Shown: positions 18,030 to 27,283, numbered from the stretch's first letter. The stretch: 64,000 nucleotides of DNA from Streptomyces sp. B3I8 (GCF_030816915.1 NZ_JAUSYN010000002.1:5469501-5533500), one strand, 5' to 3'. The notes: generated from the sequence alone by a model not told the origin. Numbers and translations are program-made.

Positions 18030-19955
18030 TCACGGAAGGGGCAGTGAGGCCCCCGAGGTCGCGCCGCGATACCAGTGCTCCAGGGTCAGCACGTGCCACA
18101 GGTGCTTGGAGAAGTCCCGTTGCCCGGCGGCGTCCTCGGCCACCAGCCGTTGCAGCGCCTCGCGCCGCAGCAGCCCCGCGCGCACCAGTTCGCCGTCGTG
18201 CACCACCTCGCGCACCAGCGGTGCCAGGTCCCGGCTCATCCACGCCCGCAACGGGGCGCTGAACAGGCCCTTGGGCCGGTACACGATCTCCCGGGGCAGC
18301 ACGGAAGTGGCCGCCTCCTTCAGCACGGCCTTGCCCTGCCGTCCGACGATCTTGCGGTCGCCGGGGAACGCGAACGCCGCCCGCACCACCTCGACGTCCA
18401 CGTACGGCACCCGGACCTCGGTCGACGCGGCCATGCTGGAGCGGTCCGTGTAGGCGAGGTTGAGGCCCGGCAGGAACATCCGGGCGTCGCCCAGACACAT
18501 CCGGTTGACGAAGTCGTCGAGGTCGTTGTCCTCGTACACGTCCGCGTGCTCGGTCAGCACGTCGTCGACCGTGCCCGCCAGGTCCGGATGGACCAGGGAG
18601 AGCAGCTCCTCGCGGTCGTACATGGTGTAGCTGCGCCGGAACGCGGTCTCCTCCGGCAGATCGGCGAAGGTGAGGAACCGCTTCGCGAACCGCACCGACC
18701 GGTAGCCCCGGCGGGCGGAGGCCACCGGCAGCCGGTCCACCGCTGCCGACAGCCCGCGCCGCAGCGGGCGCGGAACCCGCTGGTAGCGCAGCGCGAGCAC
18801 ATTGGCCAGGTGCTTGCGGTAGCCGGCGAACAGCTCGTCGGCGCCCATCCCCGAGAGCATCACCTTGACCCCGGCCTCCCGGGCGGCCGAGCAGATCAGA
18901 TACGTGTTGATCGCGGCGGGGTCGCCGATCGGCTCGTCCAGGTGGTAGGTCATCTGCGGCAGCAGGTCGAGCACGTCCGGGGCGATCTCGATCTCGTGCA
19001 GATCGACGCCGAACCGGGCGGCCACCTCGCGGGCGTACCGCAGGTCGTCCGGCATCGCCTCGAAGCGGGAGTCCTCGGCGCGGAACCCGATCGTGTAGGC
19101 GGAGATCCCGGGCCGGTCGCGGGCCGCCAGCGCGGTGAGATAGCTGGAGTCCAGGCCACCGGAGAGGAACGTCGCCACGGGCACGTCGGACATCAGATGA
19201 CGCCGGGTCGACTCCTCGACGACGGCGGCCAGGTCCGGCACCTCGCCCGCCAGGGCACGCTCCCGGCCCTCGGCGGCGACCTCCTTCAGGCTCCAGTACC
19301 GGCCGCGCTCCTCCCGGCCGTCGGGCCGCAGCCGCAGCCAGGTCCCGGGCGGCAGCTTCTCCGCCTCGCGGTACGCGCACCGCGAGTCCGGCACCCAGTA
19401 GTACAGCAGCGAGGCCACCAGCGCCGCGTGGTCCACCTCCAGCCTCCCGCCGGTCACGGTGGCCAGCGCCTTCAGCTCGGAGGCGAACACCAGGCCCCCG
19501 CCGCGCCGCAGCAGGAACAGCGGCTTGATACCCAACTGGTCCCGTGCCAGCGTCAGTTCGCCGGTGCGCTCGTCGAAGACGGCGAACGCGAACATGCCGC
19601 GCAGCCGGGGCAGACAGTCCGTGCCCCAGCGCCGCCACGCCTGAAGGAGCACCTCGGTGTCGGAGGTGCCCCGGAACCGGACCCCGGCGGACTCCAGTTC
19701 GGCCCGCAGCTCGGGCGCGTTGTAGAGCTCGCCGTTGTAGGTGAGGGCCAGGCCGTCGGAGACCATCGGCTGGGCGCCGGTCTCCGACAGGTCGATGATG
19801 GACAGCCTGCGATGCCCGAACTGCACCTCGCCGTCGCCGACGGGGTGCCCGTAGCGGCCCGCCGCGTCCGGGCCGCGGTGGGCGAGGACGGCGGTGAGCC
19901 GGTCGGCCACGGCCTTGCCGTCCGGCCAGCGGTAGGTGCCCGCGATGCCACACAT
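18030..19955 (-). CDS. asnB: Asparagine synthase (glutamine-hydrolysing) family amidotransferase
   Basis: 641 aa from ATG 19955. Cys2 of MCGIAG is the N-terminal glutaminase nucleophile; HRGPD, NGELYN and SDTEVLL complete the glutaminase domain. The synthetase domain has the ATP PP-loop SGGLDSS near residue 267 and the SGMGADELFAGY motif near residue 366. It makes an amide from a carboxylate using glutamine and ATP. In polysaccharide clusters, AsnB paralogues are thought to amidate uronic acids. The UDP-sugar dehydrogenase and bi-domain oxidoreductase in the same operon support that reading over free asparagine synthesis. The stop lies 55 bases upstream of the next start. Confidence 0.92.
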   Translation of the reverse strand: MCGIAGTYRWPDGKAVADRLTAVLAHRGPDAAGRYGHPVGDGEVQFGHRRLSIIDLSETGAQPMVSDGLALTYNGELYNAPELRAELESAGVRFRGTSDTEVLLQAWRRWGTDCLPRLRGMFAFAVFDERTGELTLARDQLGIKPLFLLRRGGGLVFASELKALATVTGGRLEVDHAALVASLLYYWVPDSRCAYREAEKLPPGTWLRLRPDGREERGRYWSLKEVAAEGRERALAGEVPDLAAVVEESTRRHLMSDVPVATFLSGGLDSSYLTALAARDRPGISAYTIGFRAEDSRFEAMPDDLRYAREVAARFGVDLHEIEIAPDVLDLLPQMTYHLDEPIGDPAAINTYLICSAAREAGVKVMLSGMGADELFAGYRKHLANVLALRYQRVPRPLRRGLSAAVDRLPVASARRGYRSVRFAKRFLTFADLPEETAFRRSYTMYDREELLSLVHPDLAGTVDDVLTEHADVYEDNDLDDFVNRMCLGDARMFLPGLNLAYTDRSSMAASTEVRVPYVDVEVVRAAFAFPGDRKIVGRQGKAVLKEAATSVLPREIVYRPKGLFSAPLRAWMSRDLAPLVREVVHDGELVRAGLLRREALQRLVAEDAAGQRDFSKHLWHVLTLEHWYRGATSGASLPLP

Positions 19956-19958
19956 GTG

Positions 19959-21464
19959 CTAACGCACCTCCTGATCGCTGTCCGGCACCGAGGGGACCCG
20001 CGGCACCGGCACCGGCGGCCGGTCCGCGCGCGGACGGGACGCCGCCACCGGTACGGCCACCCCGCTGTATCGCCCCGGCCCGTCGTGAAGCCCGCCGTTC
20101 CACAATGTGCCGTCGGTACGGTCACGGGGATCGGGGTCCACCAGCACCGCCCCGAGCACCTCGACGTGCCGCTCCGCGAGCTGCCGCGCCACCGTGTGCA
20201 GCCAGGCGGCACTCCCGTGCCCGGCCCGCACCACGAGCACCGCCCGCTCGCCCAGGTACGGCAGATCGGCCCAGGCGGTACCGGGCCGGACGGAACCGGC
20301 CCCGATCCGGCGCCCGGCGTCCGGGGGGTCGTCGGACGCGGCGGTGATCACCTTCGGGCCTCCCCGCCGGCCGGCCTTCGTCGCCTCCCGGCCGGGCAGG
20401 CCGTCGACGACGACCACCGGGCCCTCCGCCTGGAGCGCCCCCGCCAGGCCGAGCGCGAGGACGCCGGCGGTGCGTGCGCAGCCCAGCTCCAGCAGGGCGA
20501 ACGGCCCCTTTGCCCCGCGCACCGTACGGGCGAGGGTCGTGGTGAGGCGGGCGCGCGCGGCGGGGGCGCGACGGCCGCCCGCGCGCAGTTCCGCGAGGAC
20601 CGAGGTGCCCAGGTGCGCCGCGATCTCCCGGCGAAGCACCGGACGGTCCGCGACCACCGCGCCGACCGCCGCCACCGCGAGCCCCAGCACCAGGCCGAGG
20701 ACCAGCCCGATCACCGCGTCGGTGACCAGGGCCCTGGGCAGGGAGTGCGGCACCGCGCGGGCGTCGTCCACGATCTGCGTGCCGGCCGCGACCTTCGGTG
20801 TGCCGGTGCGGGCCTCCGCCGCGCGCTCGTCGAAGTCGGCGATGCGCGAGTTCAGTTCGGCCCGGCGGGCGAAGAGCGACTCGACGCTCGCCGACGCCTT
20901 CGGGTCCCGCTCCGGCGACTCGGCCCCGATCGCCTTGTTGACCTGGGCGAGTTCCTTCCGCATCCGGTCGCGCTGGTCCTGCAGGGCCTGCGCCTCGGCG
21001 TCGGCGGTCCGCCGCATCCGCCGCACATGGTCGGCGACGAACGCGTCGGCCAGCGCCCCGGCGCGGGCCACCGCCTTCGCGTCGCTGTCGCCGGTCACCT
21101 CGATCCGCAGCAGGTTGTTGGTGAGGCCGGTGCCCCGGTACTCCCGCAGGAAGTCCTCGGGCTTCTGGGAGGAGCCGAGGGACCGCAGCGCGGCGCCGGC
21201 GATCCGGGTGGTCCCGAGCAGTTCCACGTCGGTGCGGATCAGCGTGCCGGTGTCGTTCGGCTGGTCCTCCGCGTGCGTGACCAGCACCGTCGTCACCGCG
21301 GTCGGCGCCGGGGGCAGCAGCACCGCCACGGCCGCGCCGATCAGCAGCCCCAGCAGCGCCAGCGACCCCCACAGACGGCGGCGTCTGCGCACCGCCGCCA
21401 GCAGCGACTGCAGGTCGAGCAGCGGCGCACCGGCCGACGGCTCCACCGCGTGGCTCGTCGTCAT
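19959..21464 (-). CDS. Wzz-domain polysaccharide chain-length/co-polymerase protein (1)
   Basis: 501 aa from ATG 21464. It has a cytoplasmic basic N-terminus with five arginines (RRRRR), a first membrane helix LALLGLLIGAAVAVLLPP, a long coiled-coil ectodomain (about residues 60-250, with AEAQALQDQRDRMRKELAQVN) and a second helix VIGLVLGLVLGLAVAAVGAVV. After it comes a cytoplasmic domain resembling a degenerate tyrosine-kinase module without a recognisable Walker A. It probably sets polymer length together with the neighbouring Wzz-like protein. The ATGA overlap with the second copy suggests translational coupling and a hetero-oligomer. Confidence 0.85.
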   Translation of the reverse strand: MTTSHAVEPSAGAPLLDLQSLLAAVRRRRRLWGSLALLGLLIGAAVAVLLPPAPTAVTTVLVTHAEDQPNDTGTLIRTDVELLGTTRIAGAALRSLGSSQKPEDFLREYRGTGLTNNLLRIEVTGDSDAKAVARAGALADAFVADHVRRMRRTADAEAQALQDQRDRMRKELAQVNKAIGAESPERDPKASASVESLFARRAELNSRIADFDERAAEARTGTPKVAAGTQIVDDARAVPHSLPRALVTDAVIGLVLGLVLGLAVAAVGAVVADRPVLRREIAAHLGTSVLAELRAGGRRAPAARARLTTTLARTVRGAKGPFALLELGCARTAGVLALGLAGALQAEGPVVVVDGLPGREATKAGRRGGPKVITAASDDPPDAGRRIGAGSVRPGTAWADLPYLGERAVLVVRAGHGSAAWLHTVARQLAERHVEVLGAVLVDPDPRDRTDGTLWNGGLHDGPGRYSGVAVPVAASRPRADRPPVPVPRVPSVPDSDQEVR

Positions 21465-22885
21465 GCGGAACCCCCCGTCGTGCGGCCGCGCGCGGCGAGC
21501 GCCGGAGCGGCGGTGTCCGGGACGGCGTCCTTCGCGGCCGTGCCGTTCCCGCGGCCGGCGGACCGTCTCCCGCGGACCCGGACCGGGCCGGCGACGACGA
21601 CGCCGACGACCTCGTGCCCGGCGTCCGCGCACGCCCCGGCGAGACCGGCGAGTTCCTCCTCGGTCCAGTTGCCCGCGCCGAGCACGACCAGCGCACCGGC
21701 CTCGGTGCCCCGGTCCGGCACGATCGGCCGGGACACCGGCACCTCCACCACCCGCAGCGGGGGGTGCGTCCCGTTCGTGGCGCCCGGGGCGGCGGCGGGA
21801 TCGCCCCCGGCCTCGGCGGCCAGCCGCCCCGCCGCGTGCCGGGCGATCCCGTCGCCGTCCGGCACGACCACCAGCACCCTCCCCGGCACCGGCAGCCGGT
21901 CCCGCACCCGCGCGCACACCCGCCGGTAACGCAGCCGCAGCGCGGCCTCGTCCTCGGTCGTCCGCGGCACCGGCACGTCCCAGCGGGCGTCGGTGCCCAG
22001 CAGCCGGCGCAGCCGGGCCCGCGGCCCGCGGCGCCTCGGCCCGCGCCGCCCGGTGGGCACGTCGACGGTGCCCAGCGGCGCCGCACCGAGCGCCGCGGCG
22101 ATCTCCGCCTCGGTTCGCGGCCGGCGGTTGGTCCGCGCGGCGACGAGGTGGCCGACGACGCCGAGCAGCAGGAACAGCACCGCGCCCGCGGCGACGAGTT
22201 GGGTCCGCGTCGGCGGCGCCTCACCGTCCGGCCGGGGCGCCGGGCCCATGACGACCATGCCCGCCTTGTTGGTCGCCGGATCGGCGTCGTCCAGCTTCTT
22301 CATCGCCTCCTGCAACGCGGTCCGCAACTGCTCCAGCTCGGTGCGGGCCTGCACGCTCTCCACGGTCTGCCCGGGATCGGCGGCCTCGGCCAGATCGCTG
22401 ATCCGCCGGTCGGTCTCCGTCACCTGCTGCCGCAGCGCCTGCGGCCCCGTCGTGTCGTCGGTGTCGGAGGTGTCGCCCGCGATCCGCCCGGCGAACGTGA
22501 CGAACTGCTGCGCCACCTGGTCGGCGAGCCGCTGGGCGCGCCCCGGGGTGTCCGCCGTGCCCGAGATCTTGATGATGTTGCCGTCGGTGGCCTTGGCCTT
22601 CACATCGTCCCGCAGCTCGGCGCGGTCGACGTCGCTCCGGTGCAGCGAGGCGGCCGCGCGGTCGATCACGGTCGAACTGCTCGCGATCTCCGCCTGGGTC
22701 AGCAGCTCGCGCTCCTCCCACTGCCCCGGCAGCAGCACCGACGCGGACGCCGTGTAGCGGGGCGGGAACAGCAGCGAGGTGCCGTAGCCGGCGAGTGCGC
22801 CGAGGACGACGAGGAGGGCGAGCAGCCGCCGTCGCCGGCGCAGTATGTGTCCGAGGGTGACCAGCCGGATCGGGTCCTCGCTCAA
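21461..22885 (-). CDS. Wzz-domain polysaccharide chain-length/co-polymerase protein (2)
   Basis: 474 aa from TTG 22885, which overlaps the upstream stop (TTGA). The layout mirrors the next gene: arginine-rich start (HILRRRRRLL), helix LLALLVVLGALAGYGTSLLFPP, the conserved PPRYTASASVLL Wzz motif, an ectodomain with coiled coil around LEQLRTALQEAMKKL, and a second helix LVAAGAVLFLLLGVVGHLVAA. The cytoplasmic part (about residues 250-474) has a VLVVVPDGDGIA strand but no intact P-loop. Two unlike Wzz proteins in tandem suggest a heteromeric assembly machine. Kinase activity is not expected from either. Confidence 0.85.
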   Translation of the reverse strand: MSEDPIRLVTLGHILRRRRRLLALLVVLGALAGYGTSLLFPPRYTASASVLLPGQWEERELLTQAEIASSSTVIDRAAASLHRSDVDRAELRDDVKAKATDGNIIKISGTADTPGRAQRLADQVAQQFVTFAGRIAGDTSDTDDTTGPQALRQQVTETDRRISDLAEAADPGQTVESVQARTELEQLRTALQEAMKKLDDADPATNKAGMVVMGPAPRPDGEAPPTRTQLVAAGAVLFLLLGVVGHLVAARTNRRPRTEAEIAAALGAAPLGTVDVPTGRRGPRRRGPRARLRRLLGTDARWDVPVPRTTEDEAALRLRYRRVCARVRDRLPVPGRVLVVVPDGDGIARHAAGRLAAEAGGDPAAAPGATNGTHPPLRVVEVPVSRPIVPDRGTEAGALVVLGAGNWTEEELAGLAGACADAGHEVVGVVVAGPVRVRGRRSAGRGNGTAAKDAVPDTAAPALAARGRTTGGSA

Positions 22886-24189
22886 CGCCGCCGCCCCCGT
22901 CCCGTGCGTGGGGTGCGGCTCTCGCAGGCGGCGGCGTAGGCGGCGAGCAGCGCCGCCTGGGAGTTCCGCCAGGCAAGCCGCCCTTCGATCCGCTCCCGGC
23001 CGATGCCGCCCATCCGGGCCCGCCGCTCCGGATCGTCCAGCAGCACCGCGACGAGCCCGGCGAACGCGGACTCGTCGTTGGCCGGCGCGTAGAGGGCGGC
23101 GTCACCGGCGGAGACCCGCGCCTCCTTGAGGTCGAACGACACGATCGGCCGGCCCATCGCCATGTACTCCAGGACCTTGTTCATCGTCGACACGTCGTTC
23201 AGCGGGTTGCGCGGGTCGGGGGAGAGGCACACGTCCGCGGTGGACAGATGCCGCACCAGGTCGGCGTCCGGGACGCGCCCGGTGAACTCCACCTGGTCCT
23301 CGAGCCCGAGGTCGCGGGAGAGCTCCACCATCGCGTCGAAGGCGTCGCCGGACCCGACGAACACCGCGTGCCAGTCGGTCCGCCCCTGCTCGTCGCGCAG
23401 CTTCGCCAGCGCCCGCAGCGCATAGTCGACGCCGTCCTGCGGGCCCATCACGCCGAGGTAGCACAGCAGATGGGGCTTGCCCCGCTTCAACTCCGGCTCC
23501 GGCGGCACCGGTCGGAAGCGGTCCGTCTGCGGGGCGCTGCGCACCACGAACACGTCCTCGGGCCGTCGGCCGCCGCGGCGGACCGCGACCTCCTTGTAGC
23601 TCTCGTTGGTGGCGAGGACGACGTCCGCGGCCCGGTAGGTCAGCCGTTCCAGCGCGCACACCGCCCGGTACAGCACGTCCCTGCCGCGGCCGAACCGGGA
23701 CAGGTACAGCTCGGGCACCAGGTCGTGCTGGTCGAAGACGAACCGCGCGCCGCGCCGCTTCATCCGCAGCGCCGGCAGGAACAGCAGGTCGGGCGGGTTG
23801 CAGGCGTGCACCACGTGGACCGGGCCGACCCTGCGGGCCAGCCGGGCCGTGTGCCACAGCGCCGAGCCGTACTCCCGCAGGTAACCGGCGGGACCGCCGG
23901 TGGCCGCGCGCAACGGGTAGCGGTGGATCCGCACCCCGTCGACCACCGCCTCCGCCTCCGTGTCCCGCTTGGTCCCCCGGGGGCAGATGACGTGCACCTC
24001 CCAGCCGGCGTCGCGCAGCGTCGTGCACTCCTGCCAGACCCGGCGGTCGAACGGCACGGAGAGGTTCTCGACGAGGATCAGCGCACGACGGCGCCGAGCC
24101 CGGCCACCGGAACTCCCGGCCGAGGAGGAGCCGTTCGCCCGGCTGTCCGCTCTGTCGTTCTCGTCCTCGAACGATGTGTCACCAGGCAA
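22882..24189 (-). CDS. Family 4 glycosyltransferase (FucG/WsaF-like layout)
   Basis: 435 aa. The start is TTG 24189, the only in-frame start upstream of the first beta-strand (ALILVENLSVPFDRRVWQE), overlapping the dehydrogenase gene by 11 bases. The GT4 domains are complete: VVHACNPPDLLFLPAL, DQHDLVPELYLSRF, LLCYLGVMGPQDGVDYALRA and the donor site TMNKVLEYMAMGRPIVSFDL. It probably adds the second or third sugar after the initiating transferase, judging from its position second to the dehydrogenase at the operon head. The N-terminal 35 residues are polar and low-complexity. Confidence 0.9.
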   Translation of the reverse strand: MPGDTSFEDENDRADSRANGSSSAGSSGGRARRRRALILVENLSVPFDRRVWQECTTLRDAGWEVHVICPRGTKRDTEAEAVVDGVRIHRYPLRAATGGPAGYLREYGSALWHTARLARRVGPVHVVHACNPPDLLFLPALRMKRRGARFVFDQHDLVPELYLSRFGRGRDVLYRAVCALERLTYRAADVVLATNESYKEVAVRRGGRRPEDVFVVRSAPQTDRFRPVPPEPELKRGKPHLLCYLGVMGPQDGVDYALRALAKLRDEQGRTDWHAVFVGSGDAFDAMVELSRDLGLEDQVEFTGRVPDADLVRHLSTADVCLSPDPRNPLNDVSTMNKVLEYMAMGRPIVSFDLKEARVSAGDAALYAPANDESAFAGLVAVLLDDPERRARMGGIGRERIEGRLAWRNSQAALLAAYAAACESRTPRTGRGRRR

Positions 24190-25612
24190 GGCCCACGTAC
24201 CCCGGTTCGGCCCGGCGCGTCTCGGCGTCGGGGAGGCGGACGAGATCGATGATCACGGGGCCGTCGCCGTGCGGCAGCGCCGCGAGGACGGCCGGATCCC
24301 TGGTGCCGACCAGGCACACCTCGGCGTGGTCGAGAACCTCCTCGACGGAGTCCGCGAGGAGCTGCGCGAGATGCGGCAGCCGCGTCTCGACGTACTCGCG
24401 GTTCGCGCCGAGAAGCCGGGACAGGCTCACGTGGGCGTCGTGGATGCGCAGGTCGTACCCCTTGCCGAAGAGCCGCTCCGCCAGCTCCACGAGCGGGCTC
24501 TCGCGCAGGTCGTCGGTGCCGGGCTTGAAGGACAGCCCGAACAGGCCCACTCTGCGTCTGCCCGTGCGCTCCACCAGCTCCACCGCCCGCTCCAGGTGCG
24601 CGGAGTTGGACGGCAGCACATGGGCGAGGATCGGCACCGACACGTCGGCCCGCTGCGCCGCGTGGACCAGGCTGCGCAGGTCCTTGGGCAGGCAGGAGCC
24701 GCCGAAGGCGAACCCGGGACGCAGATAGGCGGGGCTGATGTTCAGCTTGCGGTCGGCCAGGAAGACGTCCATCACCTGGTGCGAGTCGACGCCGAGCGCC
24801 TGGCACACCGCGCCCAGCTCGTTGGCGAAGCCGATCTTGAGGCCGTGGAAGGCGTTGTCCGCGTACTTGATCGCCTCGGCCGTCGGGATCGGCACCCGGA
24901 ACACCTCGCCGGGCAGGCCTTCGTACAGCTCCAGCACGGTGTCGCCGCTGGCCGGGTCGAGTTCGCCGACGACGGTCTTGGGCGGGTCGAAGAAGTCCCG
25001 CACGCTCGTGCCCTCGCGCAGGAACTCCGGGTTGACCGCGACCCCGACGTCCACCCCGGCGAGACCGTCGGCGTGCTTCTCCAGCAGCGGCACCAGCAGG
25101 TTCAGGCAGGTGCCCGGGAGCATGGTGCTGCGGAAGACGACGGTGTGCCGGACCCCCTGCCCGAACTGCCCGGCCTGTGCTCCGGCCTGTGTCCCGGCCC
25201 GCTCCCCGTCCTGTGTCCCGTCCTGTGTCCCGGCCCGCTCCCCGTCCTGTGTCCCGGCCCGCCTCGCGGCCTGCTTCTCGGCCAGCGCGGCGCCGATCTC
25301 CTCGGTGACCCGCTCCAAGTACGTCGTGCACAGGCTGCCGTTGGGCTCCGAGGGCGTGCCCACGCAGACCAGAGACACCTCGCTGCCCGCTATCGCCTCG
25401 CGGACGTCGGTGGTGGCGCGTAACGTCCCCCCGGCCACCACCTCGGCGATCAGCTCGCCGATCCGCTCCTCGACCACCGGCGCCTTGCCGTCGTTGACCA
25501 GGTCGACCTTGACCCGGTTGACGTCCACCCCGATGACCTCGTGCCCCATGCCGGCCAGGCACGCGGCCGACACACAGCCCACGTAACCGAGCCCGAACAC
25601 GCTGACCTTCAT
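24179..25612 (-). CDS. UDP-glucose/GDP-mannose dehydrogenase family protein, with repeat insert and a TTA codon
   Basis: 477 aa from ATG 25612, with GGAGG 8 bases upstream. It oxidises a nucleotide hexose to the uronate with two NAD+. Visible motifs are VFGLGYVGCVSA (NAD site), VGTPSEPNGS, NPEFLREGT, the KYADNAFHGLKIGFANEL helix, and the catalytic cysteine in FGGSCLPKD. Residues about 119-150 are a Gly/Thr/Gln/Asp-rich tandem insert between the NAD domain strands, encoded by direct repeats at 25171-25265; most family members lack it. Codon 64 is TTA (25423-25421), which is rare and implies dependence on the bldA tRNA. GDP-mannose or UDP-glucose as substrate is not resolved. Confidence 0.92.
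   Translation of the reverse strand: MKVSVFGLGYVGCVSAACLAGMGHEVIGVDVNRVKVDLVNDGKAPVVEERIGELIAEVVAGGTLRATTDVREAIAGSEVSLVCVGTPSEPNGSLCTTYLERVTEEIGAALAEKQAARRAGTQDGERAGTQDGTQDGERAGTQAGAQAGQFGQGVRHTVVFRSTMLPGTCLNLLVPLLEKHADGLAGVDVGVAVNPEFLREGTSVRDFFDPPKTVVGELDPASGDTVLELYEGLPGEVFRVPIPTAEAIKYADNAFHGLKIGFANELGAVCQALGVDSHQVMDVFLADRKLNISPAYLRPGFAFGGSCLPKDLRSLVHAAQRADVSVPILAHVLPSNSAHLERAVELVERTGRRRVGLFGLSFKPGTDDLRESPLVELAERLFGKGYDLRIHDAHVSLSRLLGANREYVETRLPHLAQLLADSVEEVLDHAEVCLVGTRDPAVLAALPHGDGPVIIDLVRLPDAETRRAEPGYVGLAW
25171..25265. repeat. In-frame tandem repeats inside the UDP-sugar dehydrogenase gene
   Basis: The words CCTGTGTCCCGGCC, CGCTCCCCGTC and CCTGTGTCCCGTC recur several times in direct orientation. 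They encode AGTQDGER, AGTQDG, TQDGER and AGTQAGAQAG. Unit lengths are multiples of three, so copy number can vary without breaking the frame. It looks like a young slippage or recombination expansion. Confidence 0.9.
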
Positions 25613-25703
25613 GACCCGTTCCTCCCCCCAGCTCCCATGACCGTTCCTCCCCCCGGTCCCGTACCGGCGCACGAGACCGCGCACCGGCAGGGGACCCCGC
25701 GTC

Positions 25704-27191
25704 TCAGTACGCGCCCTGCCCGTAGAGCACCGCGCGCAGCGTCTTCCACAAGATCACCGTGTCCAGGGCGAGCGACCAGTCCTCGACGTACCGCAGGTCC
25801 AGGCGCACCGCCTCCTCCCACGGCAGGTCGCTGCGCCCGCTGATCTGCCACAGCCCGGTGAGCCCGGGCTTGACCAGCAACCGCCGCCGGATGTCCGGCC
25901 CGTACGCGGCGGACTCCTCCGGCAGCGGGGGCCGCGGACCCACCAGCGACATCGACCCGGTGAGCACGTTGAACAACTGCGGGAGCTCGTCGAGCGAGTA
26001 GCGGCGCAGCACCGTCCCCACCCGGGTCACCCGCGGATCCCGGCGCAGTTTGAACAGCAGCCCGGCGCCCTCGTCGCGGTCCGCCAGCGCGGCGCGGGCC
26101 CGGTGGGCACCGACCACCATCGTGCGGAACTTGAGGATGGTGAACTCGCGGCCGTCCTTGCCGACCCGGCGCTGGCGATAGAACGCCCCGCCCCGGCTGT
26201 CCGCCACCACCAGCAGGGCGACGAGCACCATCAGCGGTGCGCACAGCAGCAGCAGGAGCGCCGCCCCCAGCCGGTCCACGACCTCCTTGATCACCCGGCG
26301 GCCCCCGGTGAAGGTCGGCAGGCTGACCCGCAGCAGCGGGATGCCGAGCACCGCGTCGACGTGCAGCCGCGGGCCGGCCACCTCCATCAGTACCGGGGCG
26401 ACGACCATCTCGGCGTCGCTGCCCTCCAGGTTCCAGGCGAGCCGCTGCAGCCGGTCCGGCGACCAGTGCGGGTCGGGCGTGACGGCGACGACACGGTAGC
26501 CGTCGCGGCGGACGTGGCCCGCTACTTCCGCCAGCCGTCCGACGACCGGCACCCCGTCCACATAGTCGCTGTCGGGTCCCGCACCGCCCGGCGTGCACAC
26601 CGCGTCCACCCGCCAGCCGAGGTGCGGGAACTTGCGGGTACGGGTGATCAGATCGCGTACGGTGGCCGGATTCCCGGCGGCGAGCACCGGTCTCAGGCAC
26701 CGGCCCGCCTTGCGCTGCCTGTGCAGCCAGAGGCGCAGCAGATAGCGGGCGACCATGGTGACGAGGGCGATCGCGGGGACCGCGACGAATATCCAGAGTT
26801 TGATGTTGCGTGAGGTGAGCGCGATACCGCCGAGCGCCAGAACGACCGTCGCCATGAACAGCGAGCGGCCGAGCCGGCGGAATTCCTCGGCCCCTTGACC
26901 GAGTACGGCCGGCGCCCACGCCCGGCTCACCGCCAGAGCCCCCAACACAAGTAACTCGGTACCGAAGCCGAGAATCCCCCACTTCTCGTGCCAGTTGGCC
27001 GCGTCCCGGGCTCCGAAGAATTCCCCGATCACCGAGGCGACCAAGGCGGTGACCACCGTATCGGTGATGATCACCGTACGGCGGTAGCGCTGTTCCCAGT
27101 CACTCGCGCGCGGTCTGATCGCCTCGTCCGCCCCGTCCGTCAAATGCCCGGATGCCGACGGAAAAGGGCTGACCAATTCCCCCTGTCGCAC
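25704..27191 (-). CDS. Exopolysaccharide polyprenyl-phosphate sugar-1-phosphate transferase (initiator), with a TTA codon
   Basis: 495 aa from GTG 27191, first gene of the cluster. About four N-terminal membrane helices (for example VIITDTVVTALVASVIG) lead to a CoA-binding-like domain and then the catalytic PF02397 domain: a fifth helix LGAALLLLLCAPLMVLVALLVV, YRQRRVGKDGREFTILKFRTM, SLDELPQLFNVLTGSMSLVGPRPPLP and KPGLTGLWQISGR. It transfers a sugar 1-phosphate to undecaprenyl phosphate and commits the repeat unit. Codon 80 is TTA (26954-26952), so translation should require the developmentally controlled bldA tRNA. WbaP/CpsE-type enzymes are the closest recognised group. Confidence 0.93.
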   Translation of the reverse strand: MRQGELVSPFPSASGHLTDGADEAIRPRASDWEQRYRRTVIITDTVVTALVASVIGEFFGARDAANWHEKWGILGFGTELLVLGALAVSRAWAPAVLGQGAEEFRRLGRSLFMATVVLALGGIALTSRNIKLWIFVAVPAIALVTMVARYLLRLWLHRQRKAGRCLRPVLAAGNPATVRDLITRTRKFPHLGWRVDAVCTPGGAGPDSDYVDGVPVVGRLAEVAGHVRRDGYRVVAVTPDPHWSPDRLQRLAWNLEGSDAEMVVAPVLMEVAGPRLHVDAVLGIPLLRVSLPTFTGGRRVIKEVVDRLGAALLLLLCAPLMVLVALLVVADSRGGAFYRQRRVGKDGREFTILKFRTMVVGAHRARAALADRDEGAGLLFKLRRDPRVTRVGTVLRRYSLDELPQLFNVLTGSMSLVGPRPPLPEESAAYGPDIRRRLLVKPGLTGLWQISGRSDLPWEEAVRLDLRYVEDWSLALDTVILWKTLRAVLYGQGAY

Positions 27192-27283
27192 AGAAACCCC
27201 CCCAGGTCACCAGTGGTGGAGCGCACGCGCCCACCACTGTGCTCACTGCCAGGGGCCCCCGCCCCTCGCAGTCCCTCCCCTTC

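Noticed and set aside
18075..21929. A 1284-codon plus-strand open frame opposite asnB and wzz
   Set aside because: It is rich in Gln, His, Val and Arg with no family resemblance, and lies antisense to clearly conserved genes. It mirrors their GC codon bias.
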